Of a stretch of DNA of 37,542 nt, positions 1-7,438 are shown in pieces (positions within the stretch are counted from its first letter, which is position 1; each line of letters starts with the position of its first letter). The position numbers and the translations under genes are program-made. The notes under the pieces were generated by a model. That model was not told the origin of the DNA. It did no database searches and saw only the letters and a list, made by a program, of their open reading frames with translations. Origin of the DNA: a bacterium (GTDB taxonomy: Bacteria; Planctomycetota; J058; JAJDCP01); contig JAUIEM010000034.1 in NCBI GenBank assembly GCA_030428695.1, positions 1-37,542 on the forward strand. The letters are read 5' to 3'.

Positions 1-13
1 GAAGACGCTGACG

Positions 14-1309
14 ATGCTCGGCCTGGTCGGGCTGCCGGTGCTGCTGGTCGCCGTCGTGGTCGGGGGAATCCTGCTGTTCGCGGCGGCGGAAGAGGTCACG
101 CTGATCCCGGTCGTGCTGTTCGCGGCCCTCCCGATCGGCATCGGCGCGGCCTGGATCAAGGTCTACACGAACCACCTCAACCGTCCGACCTACGGCGCCA
201 GCCCCGCGCGCGTCAGCGACGGGGGAGACGGGGGCGAGGGCGCGCTCGCCCGCCTGCACCGCGACAGCCTCGATCCGGAGAGCTCCGAGCAGGAGAACCT
301 GTTCGACTCGGGCTGGGCCTCGCACTCGAGCATCGGCTCCGCCAGCGAGGCGCCATCGGTCGCGCCGGCGACCGACGCGGACAAGAGCCCGCGCATCCTC
401 GGCATGCTCAAGCACCACAAGATCAACGCGAAGTTCGCGGGGGTCGACCTGTTCCGCGCCCTGCAGGGCCTCGGCCAGAGCCTCGACCTGTCGATCGTGC
501 TGTACGCGAACCTGGTCAAGCAGGCCGAGAGCCTGCCCGTCAGCTTCCACGCCCAGGACACGCCCCTCGGGGCGGTGCTCGAGGGCCTGCTGCAGAACAC
601 CGGCTGGACCTACGAGGTCAAGGGCCAGAAGATCGTGGTCTGCACGCCCCAGCAGGCGATCGCCCTCGGCCGCACCGAGGCGCCGCTGATCAAGAAGGCC
701 GCGCCCCCCCGGCCGGCACCGCGTGCGGCCCCGACCGCGCCCTTCGAGTTCGACATGGCCGAGCTCGAGCAGTCCGACACTTCGGACCTCTACGAGGAAG
801 GCGTCGACACGGCCCTCGACGCCCTGACCGAGCCGGCCGCCGAGAACCTCGACGTCTCCGAGGTCCTCGAGCTCGACGAGAGCGACCTGCAGTTCGAGGA
901 GGTCGGTGGCGCGACGGGCTTCGCCACCGAGCCCGCGACCCCCTCCCCCGCCGCCGCTCCGGCCCCCGCGCCGACACCGGCGCCCGAGCCGGCCATCTCG
1001 GCGGAGCAGCTCCGGAAGGAGGCGGAGATCCTGCAGATCCTCGAGACCCGCAAGATCAACGCGAAGTTCGCCGAGGTCGACCTGTTCCGCGCCCTGCAGG
1101 GGCTCGGCCAGAGCCTCGGGCTCGCGATCGTGCTCTACGGCAACCTCGTCGACCCCGCCAAGCAGACCAGGGTCGCCCTCGACGCCCAGGACACCCCTCT
1201 GGGGCAGGTCCTCGACACGCTGCTCCGACCGCAGGGCTGGACCCACTTCGTCAAGGGCGAGAAGATCATCGTCGCGACCGAAGCGCAGGCCGCCGCCGCC
1301 CAGGGCTGA
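14..1309 (+). CDS. Membrane-anchored protein with two STN-like (secretin/TonB short N-terminal) modules
   Basis: About 431 residues from the ATG at 14. The frame is open to the window edge, so the true start may lie upstream. Residues 2-25 and 27-47 form two hydrophobic membrane segments. Two related modules follow, near residues 133-212 and 345-425. Both carry KINAKFA-x-VDLFRALQGLGQSL, then DAQDTPLG or HAQDTPLG, then GWT and VKG-x-KI. The order (short strand, leucine-rich helix, D-TPL-x-x-VL-x-x-LL, G-W-T, K-I-V-V) matches the STN domain at the N-terminus of secretins and TonB receptors. The modules are joined by an acidic, proline/alanine-rich linker near residues 213-344. No barrel, secretin core or protease motif is present, so it cannot itself be a secretin. 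A periplasmic or cytoplasmic binding or assembly role is inference; the exact function is unknown. Confidence 0.7.
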   Translation: MLGLVGLPVLLVAVVVGGILLFAAAEEVTLIPVVLFAALPIGIGAAWIKVYTNHLNRPTYGASPARVSDGGDGGEGALARLHRDSLDPESSEQENLFDSGWASHSSIGSASEAPSVAPATDADKSPRILGMLKHHKINAKFAGVDLFRALQGLGQSLDLSIVLYANLVKQAESLPVSFHAQDTPLGAVLEGLLQNTGWTYEVKGQKIVVCTPQQAIALGRTEAPLIKKAAPPRPAPRAAPTAPFEFDMAELEQSDTSDLYEEGVDTALDALTEPAAENLDVSEVLELDESDLQFEEVGGATGFATEPATPSPAAAPAPAPTPAPEPAISAEQLRKEAEILQILETRKINAKFAEVDLFRALQGLGQSLGLAIVLYGNLVDPAKQTRVALDAQDTPLGQVLDTLLRPQGWTHFVKGEKIIVATEAQAAAAQG

Positions 1310-1312
1310 GCG

Positions 1313-1790
1313 TTGGGGCTCGACATGGTCGACCTGTGTATGCAGGTCGAGGAAGTCTTCGGTCGAGGTGGCGGACCAGCCGTTCCACACCGTCGGCGAG
1401 CTGTTCGAGCTGATCCGGGCCACGAAGCGCGCGCAGGGCACACCCAGCGGACGGCGCTGCGCCACCCTCCGCACCTTCCTGCGCCTGCGCCGGGGACTGT
1501 GCGCGCTGACCGGCCGGCGGCGCTGCGCGATCCGGCCCGGCACCTCCCTCGACGCGCTGCTCCCGACCCCGCGCAGGCGGATGCTGTGGAAGCGCCTCCG
1601 CGCGCGCGGCGAGCTCGTCCTCCCGAAGCTCTCCTGGCGGGGGAGATTCCCCGAGGCTACAACGACCGTCGCCGGGCTGACCCGCGCGCTGGTCGGCCAC
1701 CAGCCCCTCGATCCTGCCGGCTGGGACGACGACCACGCCTGGCGGTACCTGCAGACGCTCGTCATGGAGCAGCTCGACTTTTCTTCTTTT
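1313..1790 (+). pseudogene. Frameshifted acyl-carrier-like protein of the MGLD family
   Basis: A TTG at 1313, four bases after the previous stop, gives MGLDMVDLCMQVEEVFG, which resembles helix II of acyl carrier proteins. At about 1361-1362 the similarity jumps to another frame, continuing VEVADQPFHTVGELFELI, the helix III region. That frame then shows a long Arg-rich region and ends near LQTLVMEQL (about 1770), with no stop until far into the antisense genes. The junction fits loss of two bases of a Gly codon, or gain of one base. From memory, planctomycete proteins starting MGLD carry this order with an ACP helix-I-like segment at the C-terminus. The phosphopantetheine serine (DSL) is Met here (DMV). 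The end coordinate is approximate. A sequencing error is the main alternative to a true pseudogene. Confidence 0.55.
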
Positions 1791-1922
1791 CTTCCTCCTG
1801 GCTTTCCTTTCTCCTTGTTTTCCACCGATCAGCCATACCCCGACGCGGGGCCTACCCGGGTAGACCCCTCCCTGCATCGGGATACTTCAGCAGCCGGCGA
1901 AGGGGCTGGTCAGGGCGGCAGC
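1791..1922. other. Short convergent intergenic stretch with an inverted repeat
   Basis: A pyrimidine-rich tract (about 1778-1822) is followed by an 11/11-nt inverted repeat at 1847-1868 (GGGGCCTACCC / GGGTAGACCCC, one mismatch). It lies between the end of the plus-strand genes and the end of the minus-strand operon, so it could act as a bidirectional terminator. There is no T-run after it, so this is weak. Confidence 0.3.
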
Positions 1923-2279
1923 CTACGGAGCCTCCACCGGCACCAGATGCGGGTTCCAGTACACCCCGCCCCCGCGCCGCATCTCCTCGTAGACGCTGCG
2001 CCCCGACCAGCTCCGCTGCTGCTCGACGTAGCCCTCTTTGAGCAGCCGCAGGGTGATCGTCTCGCGGCGCAGCAGGCGGACGTTGAGGGTGCGCTCGACG
2101 ACGATGGGGGTCGTGCCGAGGAAGATCCAGTCGGCACCCTGCTTCGCGCTCGGTCCGGACATGTTGAACAGCACCACCGCCCCCGGGGGCTCGCTGGCGA
2201 CCGTGACCGGCAGGTCGCGCATCGAGCTGCAGCCCGCGAAGCTCAGGAGACAGGCGCCCAGCAGCACGAAGCGCGTCAT
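1923..2279 (-). CDS. Small PEGA-like lipoprotein
   Basis: 118 residues. The ATG at 2279 is chosen because it begins a lipoprotein signal (MTRFVLLGACLLSFAGCSS) with the lipobox FAGC, and it overlaps the upstream stop as ATGA. The mature part has a PEGA-like layout: SEPPGAVV, then LGTTP, then a strand-rich region and LLKEGYVEQQ. PEGA domains are short beta-modules on surface lipoproteins and kinases. A Trp/Tyr-rich C-terminus (GGGVYWNPHLV) follows. It is the last gene of the minus-strand operon and a paralogue of the preceding lipoprotein. Outer-membrane attachment is inferred because no Asp follows the Cys. Specific function unknown. Confidence 0.72.
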   Translation of the reverse strand: MTRFVLLGACLLSFAGCSSMRDLPVTVASEPPGAVVLFNMSGPSAKQGADWIFLGTTPIVVERTLNVRLLRRETITLRLLKEGYVEQQRSWSGRSVYEEMRRGGGVYWNPHLVPVEAP

Positions 2280-2614
2280 CGTTCTTCCTCCAGCGCGACC
2301 TCGACCCCGAGGGCGTTGCGGTAGGCTTCCTCCGGCGAGCCGTGACGGGCGACGACGCGCAGGGCGGTCACCCGTGGAACATAGCCGGGCTTGTAGACCC
2401 GCACCGTGATCAGCCGCTCCTCCCGCCCGTCGCGGTCGTCCCACAGGTAGCGGAAGGGCGTCGTGCCGAGCAGGCTGTCGTCGCGCATGTCGACCACCTC
2501 CGCCCCGCTCGGCGTCGACAGGAACGCCGCCGCCCCGTAGGAGGTGCAGCCGCTGAGACCCAGCAGCAGGGCCAACAGCGGAAGCAGACGCGCCCGGCGC
2601 GCTGCGCTCCCCAT
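2276..2614 (-). CDS. Small PEGA-like lipoprotein
   Basis: 112 residues. The start ATG at 2614 shares one base with the preceding phosphatase stop (TGATG), implying translational coupling. The leader MGSAARRARLLPLLALLLGLSGC ends in lipobox LSGC, so the mature protein starts at that Cys. It continues LSTPSGAEVV, LLGTTPFRYLW and VRVYKPGYVPRV, the same short beta layout as the next gene and similar to PEGA domains (S-x-P-x-GA-x-V ... G-x-TP ... GY). The two lipoproteins are probably an ancient tandem duplication. Their cotranscription with two phosphatases suggests, but does not show, a signalling-to-envelope link. Confidence 0.72.
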   Translation of the reverse strand: MGSAARRARLLPLLALLLGLSGCTSYGAAAFLSTPSGAEVVDMRDDSLLGTTPFRYLWDDRDGREERLITVRVYKPGYVPRVTALRVVARHGSPEEAYRNALGVEVALEEER

Positions 2615-4242
2615 CACGGCACCCGCACGGCGAGCACGATCGCGTCGTCGCTGAGGGAGTCCTCGTCGTGGAACTCCTCGAACAGCTGCTCGAGCTTGAA
2701 CTTCAGGTACTCCGCCTCGTGCCGGCCGTAGCGGGTGGCGAGGCGGCGGAAGCCGTCGCTGCCGAGCACCTGGCCGTTCGGGCCGTGGAGGTTGAGCACC
2801 CCCGGGGAGGCGTGGACGAGCAGGTCGCCGGACAGGAGGGACAGCGTGCGCTCCTCGATGCAGCCGTCGAAGACCTCGCCGGTGTCGACGCCGAGCACCA
2901 GGCCCTCGCCGTCGAGCACCTTGAGCGAGGACGGGCGGCGCGGGTTGACCAGCAGGGGCGGCGGGTAGCCGGCGCGGGCGTAGGAGTAGGTCTTCGCCCG
3001 GGGGTCGAGCACGCCGAAGAAGACCGAGGCGAAGTGCTTGCTGTCGAGGTCGCTGCACAGGTCGCGGTTGACCAGCTGCAGCAGCTTGGCGGGGGAAGCG
3101 TCCGCGCCGCCGAGGTGGATCTGCACCAGGCTGCGGGTCATCTCGACCGCCAGGCCGGTGTCGGCGCCGTCCCCCGCGACGTCGCCGAACAGGAGGCCGT
3201 AGCGACCCTCGGGCAGCTCGAGCAGCTCGTAGAAGTCGCCGGCCATGCCCTTGACCGTCTTGAAGAACAGCGCGAGCTCGAAGCTCGGGATCGTCGGCAA
3301 CACCGTGCTGTGCTTGCCGTTGCTGTCGCCGGGGGAGGAGCCCCAGCCCGAGCGGCTCGCCGAGGCCTCGGCGACGTGGGCGCGCACGGACTCGAGGTCG
3401 AGCTTGAGGGAGTCGCGCCAGTCGAGGGCCGCGCTGTCCCGCCCCGCGGAGCTGTCACGCCCCGGCCCGCTGTCCCGGGGGCTGACCGTCTCGCGCGGGA
3501 GGGGCGCGACCGGGTCGCTCGAGGCGGCCGCCATCGTCTTGCGCGAGTCGAAGCCCGGGCAGGCGTTGAGCAGGTGCGCGGCGATCTGGGCCGGGGCCTG
3601 CTCGAGCAGCACCAGCCGGCTCGAGATGCTGATGTGGCCGACGGTCTTCTTGCAGTACAGGCAGATCCAGTTGTTCTCGCCGTCGCGTCGCCGCCAGCTC
3701 TCGTCGCGCTCCATGCGCAGGCGGATCTGCTCGGTCATGCGCCGCAGGCGGTTGGCCTCGCGCACGAGCTTCTTCATCTGCTCGAGGGACTTCGGCGTCC
3801 CCCGCCCGCGGTCGAAGCCGAAGCAGCTCGTGAGGTGCTTGCGGATCTTCGACACGCAGCGCCGCCCGATGCGGTTGCCCTCCGGCACCTCGACCCCCGA
3901 GCCGCGCCCGCAGAAGGGGCAGAACCACTGCCGGTCGACGTCGAGCAGCTGCCAGGACGGGTCCTTGCGCAGGGCGGCCCGCACGAGCTTGCCGAGGTCG
4001 ATCTCCCGGGCCCGGGTCCGCAGCTCCGGCATCGGCAGGGTCGGCTCTTCGAGGGACTTGAAGTGCGGGCAGTGCCGCTCGAGGTGGCGGATGATCGCGT
4101 CGTTGGCGGCCGGACCGTCCTTCCCCCGGACCGCGACCGAGGCACAGTACGGACACAGCCACTCGTCGTCGACCCAGACCTGCCAGACCGGGTTCTCCCG
4201 GCGCAGCTGATCGAAGCGCTTGAGCCAGCGTGGACCTACCAC
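2614..4242 (-). CDS. Zinc-finger-array protein with a divergent SpoIIE/PP2C phosphatase domain
   Basis: 542 residues from a GTG at 4242, with GAGG just upstream. Three Cys/His modules precede the catalytic domain: W28-C30-C33...H53-C58, W106-C108-C111...H136-C140, W192-C194-C197...H223-C228. The pattern is W-x-C-P-x-C, about 20-25 residues, H, 3-5 residues, C, which suggests one zinc per module. An Arg/Ser/Asp-rich spacer (about 232-312) contains RDS repeats. Residues about 318-542 match SpoIIE-type PP2C: GDF at 335-337, GDVAGDG at 353-359, SDDA at 531-534. The metal-binding Asp of the usual TDG motif is replaced (HASPG, 477-481) and the usual His of GHG is Asp358. Activity is therefore doubtful; it may be a pseudophosphatase partner of the paralogue just upstream. 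Confidence 0.8.
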   Translation of the reverse strand: MVGPRWLKRFDQLRRENPVWQVWVDDEWLCPYCASVAVRGKDGPAANDAIIRHLERHCPHFKSLEEPTLPMPELRTRAREIDLGKLVRAALRKDPSWQLLDVDRQWFCPFCGRGSGVEVPEGNRIGRRCVSKIRKHLTSCFGFDRGRGTPKSLEQMKKLVREANRLRRMTEQIRLRMERDESWRRRDGENNWICLYCKKTVGHISISSRLVLLEQAPAQIAAHLLNACPGFDSRKTMAAASSDPVAPLPRETVSPRDSGPGRDSSAGRDSAALDWRDSLKLDLESVRAHVAEASASRSGWGSSPGDSNGKHSTVLPTIPSFELALFFKTVKGMAGDFYELLELPEGRYGLLFGDVAGDGADTGLAVEMTRSLVQIHLGGADASPAKLLQLVNRDLCSDLDSKHFASVFFGVLDPRAKTYSYARAGYPPPLLVNPRRPSSLKVLDGEGLVLGVDTGEVFDGCIEERTLSLLSGDLLVHASPGVLNLHGPNGQVLGSDGFRRLATRYGRHEAEYLKFKLEQLFEEFHDEDSLSDDAIVLAVRVP

Positions 4243-4273
4243 GGGGACCTCGTGTCGGCAAACGGGGCGTCCA

Positions 4274-6355
4274 TCAGAGCACCTTGAAGGCGAGCAGCGT
4301 GATGTCGTCGGTGACGCGCGCGCTGCCGCGGAAGGCTTCGAGGGCCTTGACCACCTTGAAGATAACGTATTCGGCCTCTTCCTTCCCGTAGCTTCGGATG
4401 ATCTGGTGCAGGTGCCGGGTGCCGAGCTCTTCCTTCTGCTCGTTCTGGCACTCGGTGATACCGTCGGTGTACTGGAACACGAGATCGCCGGACTCGAGCT
4501 GGATCAGCTCTTCCTTCAGGGTCTTGTCGAACAGCTTGCCGGCGTCCATACCGAGCGCGATGCCCTGGGGCTCGAAGGTGACCAGCTCGGGATCCCGCGC
4601 CGGGTTGTACAGGATCAGCGGGTTGTGGCCGGCGCGGGCGATACGCAGCGTGCGGCTGACCGGGTCGAGCAGCGAGTAACAGACCGTCACGAAGGTGCGC
4701 TCGTCGAGGTCGGGGAAGATGTCCCGGTTGGCGAGGCACAGGGTCTCCTGCGGCGAGCTGCGGTCGCGGCCGTGGATCTCGAGCAGCTTCTTCGCCAGCC
4801 CCATCAGGAGCCCGGCGCCGATGCCGTGGCCCGCGATGTCGCCGATCGCGATGCCGAGCCCGGTGCTGGACGGGACGAAGTCGTAGAAGTCCCCCCCGAG
4901 CGCCTCGCAGGGCTCGTAGTAGTAGCCGAAGTCGTAGCCGGGCAGCTCCGGCATCCGCGGCAGCAGCCGGCGCTGCTTGTTCCGCGCGTCGACCAGGCCC
5001 TCCCGCTCGTTGTGGAGGAAGGTCTTCAGCTCGGCGACCTCGCGCCCGAGGCTGATCAGCACGTCCTCTTCCAGCGACGGCATCTGGCGCGGCGCCAGGG
5101 TCGGCCGCACCCGACCGTCGGCGATGGCGGACAGCTCGGCCGCGGGCAGCGGGTCGCGCCGGCCGTAGCCCTCGCAGTCGTGGAGCAGGTGGCGGGCGAT
5201 CTTCTCGGCGACCGGCGGCAGCTCGACCGACTCCGCCCCCTTCGGCAGGTCGATGGAGGAGACCACCAGCCGGCAGTACGGGCAGGCCCAGGCGCCGAGG
5301 ATGTTCGCGACCGTGAAGCGCGCGTCGCTGCTCAGGGAGCGGCGGATCTCGCGCTTGAGCTTGATCAGCTTGTTGCTCTGCTCGACCGCCCGCTCGATCA
5401 CCTCGAGCGGCCGGGGCTCGTTCTTGCCGTAGCAGGGACAGCGCTCGAAGTGGCGCAGGGCCTGCATCAGCGTCGCGGCGTCGTCGCGGGAGGCCTCGGG
5501 GAAGTAGATGTCGGTGCGCGAGGCGCAGAACGGGCAGTACCAGTGGATCTCCATGTCGCGCTGGAACCAGGCCGGGTACTTCTTCGTCTTGCGGCGCAGC
5601 GCCTTGAGCGACTGCTTCTTCTGCTCCCGCGTCAGGATCGCCTTCAGGCTGCGCAGGTCCCGCTCGGGCACGGCGAGCTCGTGGGCCTCGCTGCAGGTCT
5701 CGAGGTGGGCGAGGATCTTGACGACCTCCTTGCTGCGCGGCGAGGCGCTGAGGGTCAACCCGGGGAAGCCCGCGCAGTACGGGCACAGCCAGCGTCTCTT
5801 CGCGTCGCACAGGGTCCAGGCCGGGTTGCTCTTCAGGCTCTTCTTGACCTGCCGGGCACGGATCTTCTTGTTCGCCCGCTCGAGGGCCTCGACGGCGACC
5901 CCCTCGGGCACGATGCCCTTCTCCTTGCGCTCGGCCCAGGTCGGACAGCGCCGCAGATGCTTGGCGCGCCCGGCCAGCTTGTCCCGCCCGGCCAGCTTGA
6001 CCGAGGCGAGGCACAAGGGGCACAGCCAGTGGCCCTTGTCGTCGAAGAAGTCGAAGCGCCGGTCGCTGCGGATCAGCTTGCCGACGCGGGCCTGGAAGCT
6101 GACCGAGAGCGCGCGCTTGTCGAGCTTCTTCTTGCTGAGCAGCTCCCCGCCGAAGGCTCGCCATTCCGGACACACCGAGCGCAGGTGGCGCAGCACCTCG
6201 AGCTCGACCTCGGCCTCCATCGACAGGTTGCGCGCGCCGATCTCGCCGCAGTACGGGCACAGCCAGTTGTTGCCGAGCACGATGACCTGCCAACGCGGGT
6301 CCTGGGCCATCGCGTCCTGGATGCGTTTGATGGCTTTGTGATCGTCGAGACTCAC
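4274..6355 (-). CDS. Five-finger zinc array fused to an intact SpoIIE/PP2C serine phosphatase
   Basis: 693 residues. The GTG at 6355 overlaps the rsgA stop as GTGA, and the first finger begins soon after. Fingers: W31-C33-C36...H57-C62; C112-C115...H133-C137; W189-C191-C194...H217-C221; W272-C274-C277...H302-C306; W356-C358-C361...H389-C394. A helical linker (about 428-466, ending QRRLLP) leads into the phosphatase, the usual lead-in for PP2C/SpoIIE regulators. Catalytic residues are present: GGDFYD (D489), GDIAGHG (D506), TDG (D631), DD at 683-684, so Mn/Mg-dependent Ser/Thr phosphatase activity is expected. No membrane segment is seen, so it is cytoplasmic. Fingers may bind nucleic acid, ribosome or protein; which one is unknown. 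I know no described family with this domain order. Confidence 0.85.
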   Translation of the reverse strand: MSLDDHKAIKRIQDAMAQDPRWQVIVLGNNWLCPYCGEIGARNLSMEAEVELEVLRHLRSVCPEWRAFGGELLSKKKLDKRALSVSFQARVGKLIRSDRRFDFFDDKGHWLCPLCLASVKLAGRDKLAGRAKHLRRCPTWAERKEKGIVPEGVAVEALERANKKIRARQVKKSLKSNPAWTLCDAKRRWLCPYCAGFPGLTLSASPRSKEVVKILAHLETCSEAHELAVPERDLRSLKAILTREQKKQSLKALRRKTKKYPAWFQRDMEIHWYCPFCASRTDIYFPEASRDDAATLMQALRHFERCPCYGKNEPRPLEVIERAVEQSNKLIKLKREIRRSLSSDARFTVANILGAWACPYCRLVVSSIDLPKGAESVELPPVAEKIARHLLHDCEGYGRRDPLPAAELSAIADGRVRPTLAPRQMPSLEEDVLISLGREVAELKTFLHNEREGLVDARNKQRRLLPRMPELPGYDFGYYYEPCEALGGDFYDFVPSSTGLGIAIGDIAGHGIGAGLLMGLAKKLLEIHGRDRSSPQETLCLANRDIFPDLDERTFVTVCYSLLDPVSRTLRIARAGHNPLILYNPARDPELVTFEPQGIALGMDAGKLFDKTLKEELIQLESGDLVFQYTDGITECQNEQKEELGTRHLHQIIRSYGKEEAEYVIFKVVKALEAFRGSARVTDDITLLAFKVL

Positions 6356-7347
6356 GCTTGGCTGGCTTCCTCTTGCAGGTCGGCGAGAATGCGGCGGTAG
6401 CTCGCGTAGCGGCTGGCGGCGATCTCTCCGAGCTCGAGGCCCTCCTGGACCGCGCAGGCCGGCTCGACGGTGTGCAGGCAGTCGCCGAACTTGCAAGCGG
6501 GAGCCCGCTCGCGCAGCTCGGGGAAGTGGTCGGCGAGCGTCCGCGGCTCGAGCTGGTGCAGGCCGAACTCGCGCATGCCCGGCGTGTCGACGACGAAGCC
6601 GCCGAACTGCAGGTAGAGCAGGCTGCTCCAGGTCGTCGAGTGGCGGCCCTTCCCCCACTTCTCGGAGATCTGTCCGGTGCGCAGCTTGAGCCCGGGCTGC
6701 AGGGCGTTGAGCAGGCTGGACTTGCCGCAGCCCGAGGCGCCGGAGAGCACGCTGACCTTCTCCTGCAGGAGCTTCTTCAGCTCGTCGATCCCCTGCCCCG
6801 TCGTCGCCGAGGTGCGCACGGTCGGCACGCCGAGGGGGTTGTAGACCGCGTCGAGCTCGGCGACGAAGGCGTCGTCCTCGGGGGTCTGGAGGTCGATCTT
6901 GTTCAGGCAGAGCACGCCTTCGAGGTTGCCGTAGGAGGCGCCGACCAGCACCCGGTCGACGAAGCCGAGGTTGGCCTTCGGCAGCCCGAGGCAGACGACG
7001 ATCAGCACCTGGTCGACGTTGGCGACGATCACCTGCTCCTTGCGCATCTTGCCGGCCAGCTTGCGCGCGAGCTGGCTGCGGCGCGGGAGCACCTCCTCGA
7101 TCACGCCTTCGACCCCGTCGGTCACGTCCTCGTTGCGGGCGAAGCGCACGTGGTCGCCGACCGCGATCGCCCGGCGGCCGGTGCGGAAGCGCCGACGCAC
7201 CTCGCAGGGCAGCTCGAAGCCCTCGGAGTGGACGATCGTGATCTGGCCGCGGATCGACAGCACCGTGCCGTCGTACAGCCGCCCCCGTTGCCGGGGACGG
7301 GCGTCCGCGGTGGCGGGATCGGGCAGGGACGGATCGAAGTCCGACAT
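6352..7347 (-). CDS. rsgA: Ribosome small-subunit-dependent GTPase RsgA (YjeQ)
   Basis: 331 residues. The ATG at 7347 has AGGAAA six bases upstream, which is why it is preferred to the in-frame ATG at 7404. An N-terminal OB-fold region (about 22-90) precedes the circularly permuted GTPase: G4 motif NKID (149-152), then G1 GASGCGKSSL (203-212), then G3 DTPG (254-257). The zinc motif C285, C290, H292, C298 follows and the protein ends in a helical tail. RsgA binds late 30S precursors near the decoding site and releases assembly factors on GTP hydrolysis. It is the first gene of the operon with the two zinc-finger phosphatases, sharing a GTGA overlap with the first. Confidence 0.96.
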   Translation of the reverse strand: MSDFDPSLPDPATADARPRQRGRLYDGTVLSIRGQITIVHSEGFELPCEVRRRFRTGRRAIAVGDHVRFARNEDVTDGVEGVIEEVLPRRSQLARKLAGKMRKEQVIVANVDQVLIVVCLGLPKANLGFVDRVLVGASYGNLEGVLCLNKIDLQTPEDDAFVAELDAVYNPLGVPTVRTSATTGQGIDELKKLLQEKVSVLSGASGCGKSSLLNALQPGLKLRTGQISEKWGKGRHSTTWSSLLYLQFGGFVVDTPGMREFGLHQLEPRTLADHFPELRERAPACKFGDCLHTVEPACAVQEGLELGEIAASRYASYRRILADLQEEASQA

Positions 7348-7375
7348 CGCGCGTTTCCTGTCTGCGAGGCCCCGT

Positions 7376-7381
7376 ACGATA
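7376..7381 (-). promoter_or_regulatory. Putative -10 box for the rsgA operon
   Basis: TATCGT on the minus strand, 28 bases before the rsgA ATG. No convincing -35 is visible. Position and spacing agree with other -10-like boxes in the window. Confidence 0.3.
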
Positions 7382-7438
7382 GCACAGCCGGCGGGGTCTC
7401 GCACCCTCCCGGCCGGCCTCCGCCGGGGGGCCGGCCGC

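Noticed and set aside
1847..1868. Strong rho-independent terminator
   Set aside because: The inverted repeat has no usable loop and no T-tract.
7345..7404. Longer rsgA start at 7404
   Set aside because: The ATG at 7347 has AGGAAA correctly spaced, while the extension overlaps the promoter-like TATCGT and lacks conserved sequence.
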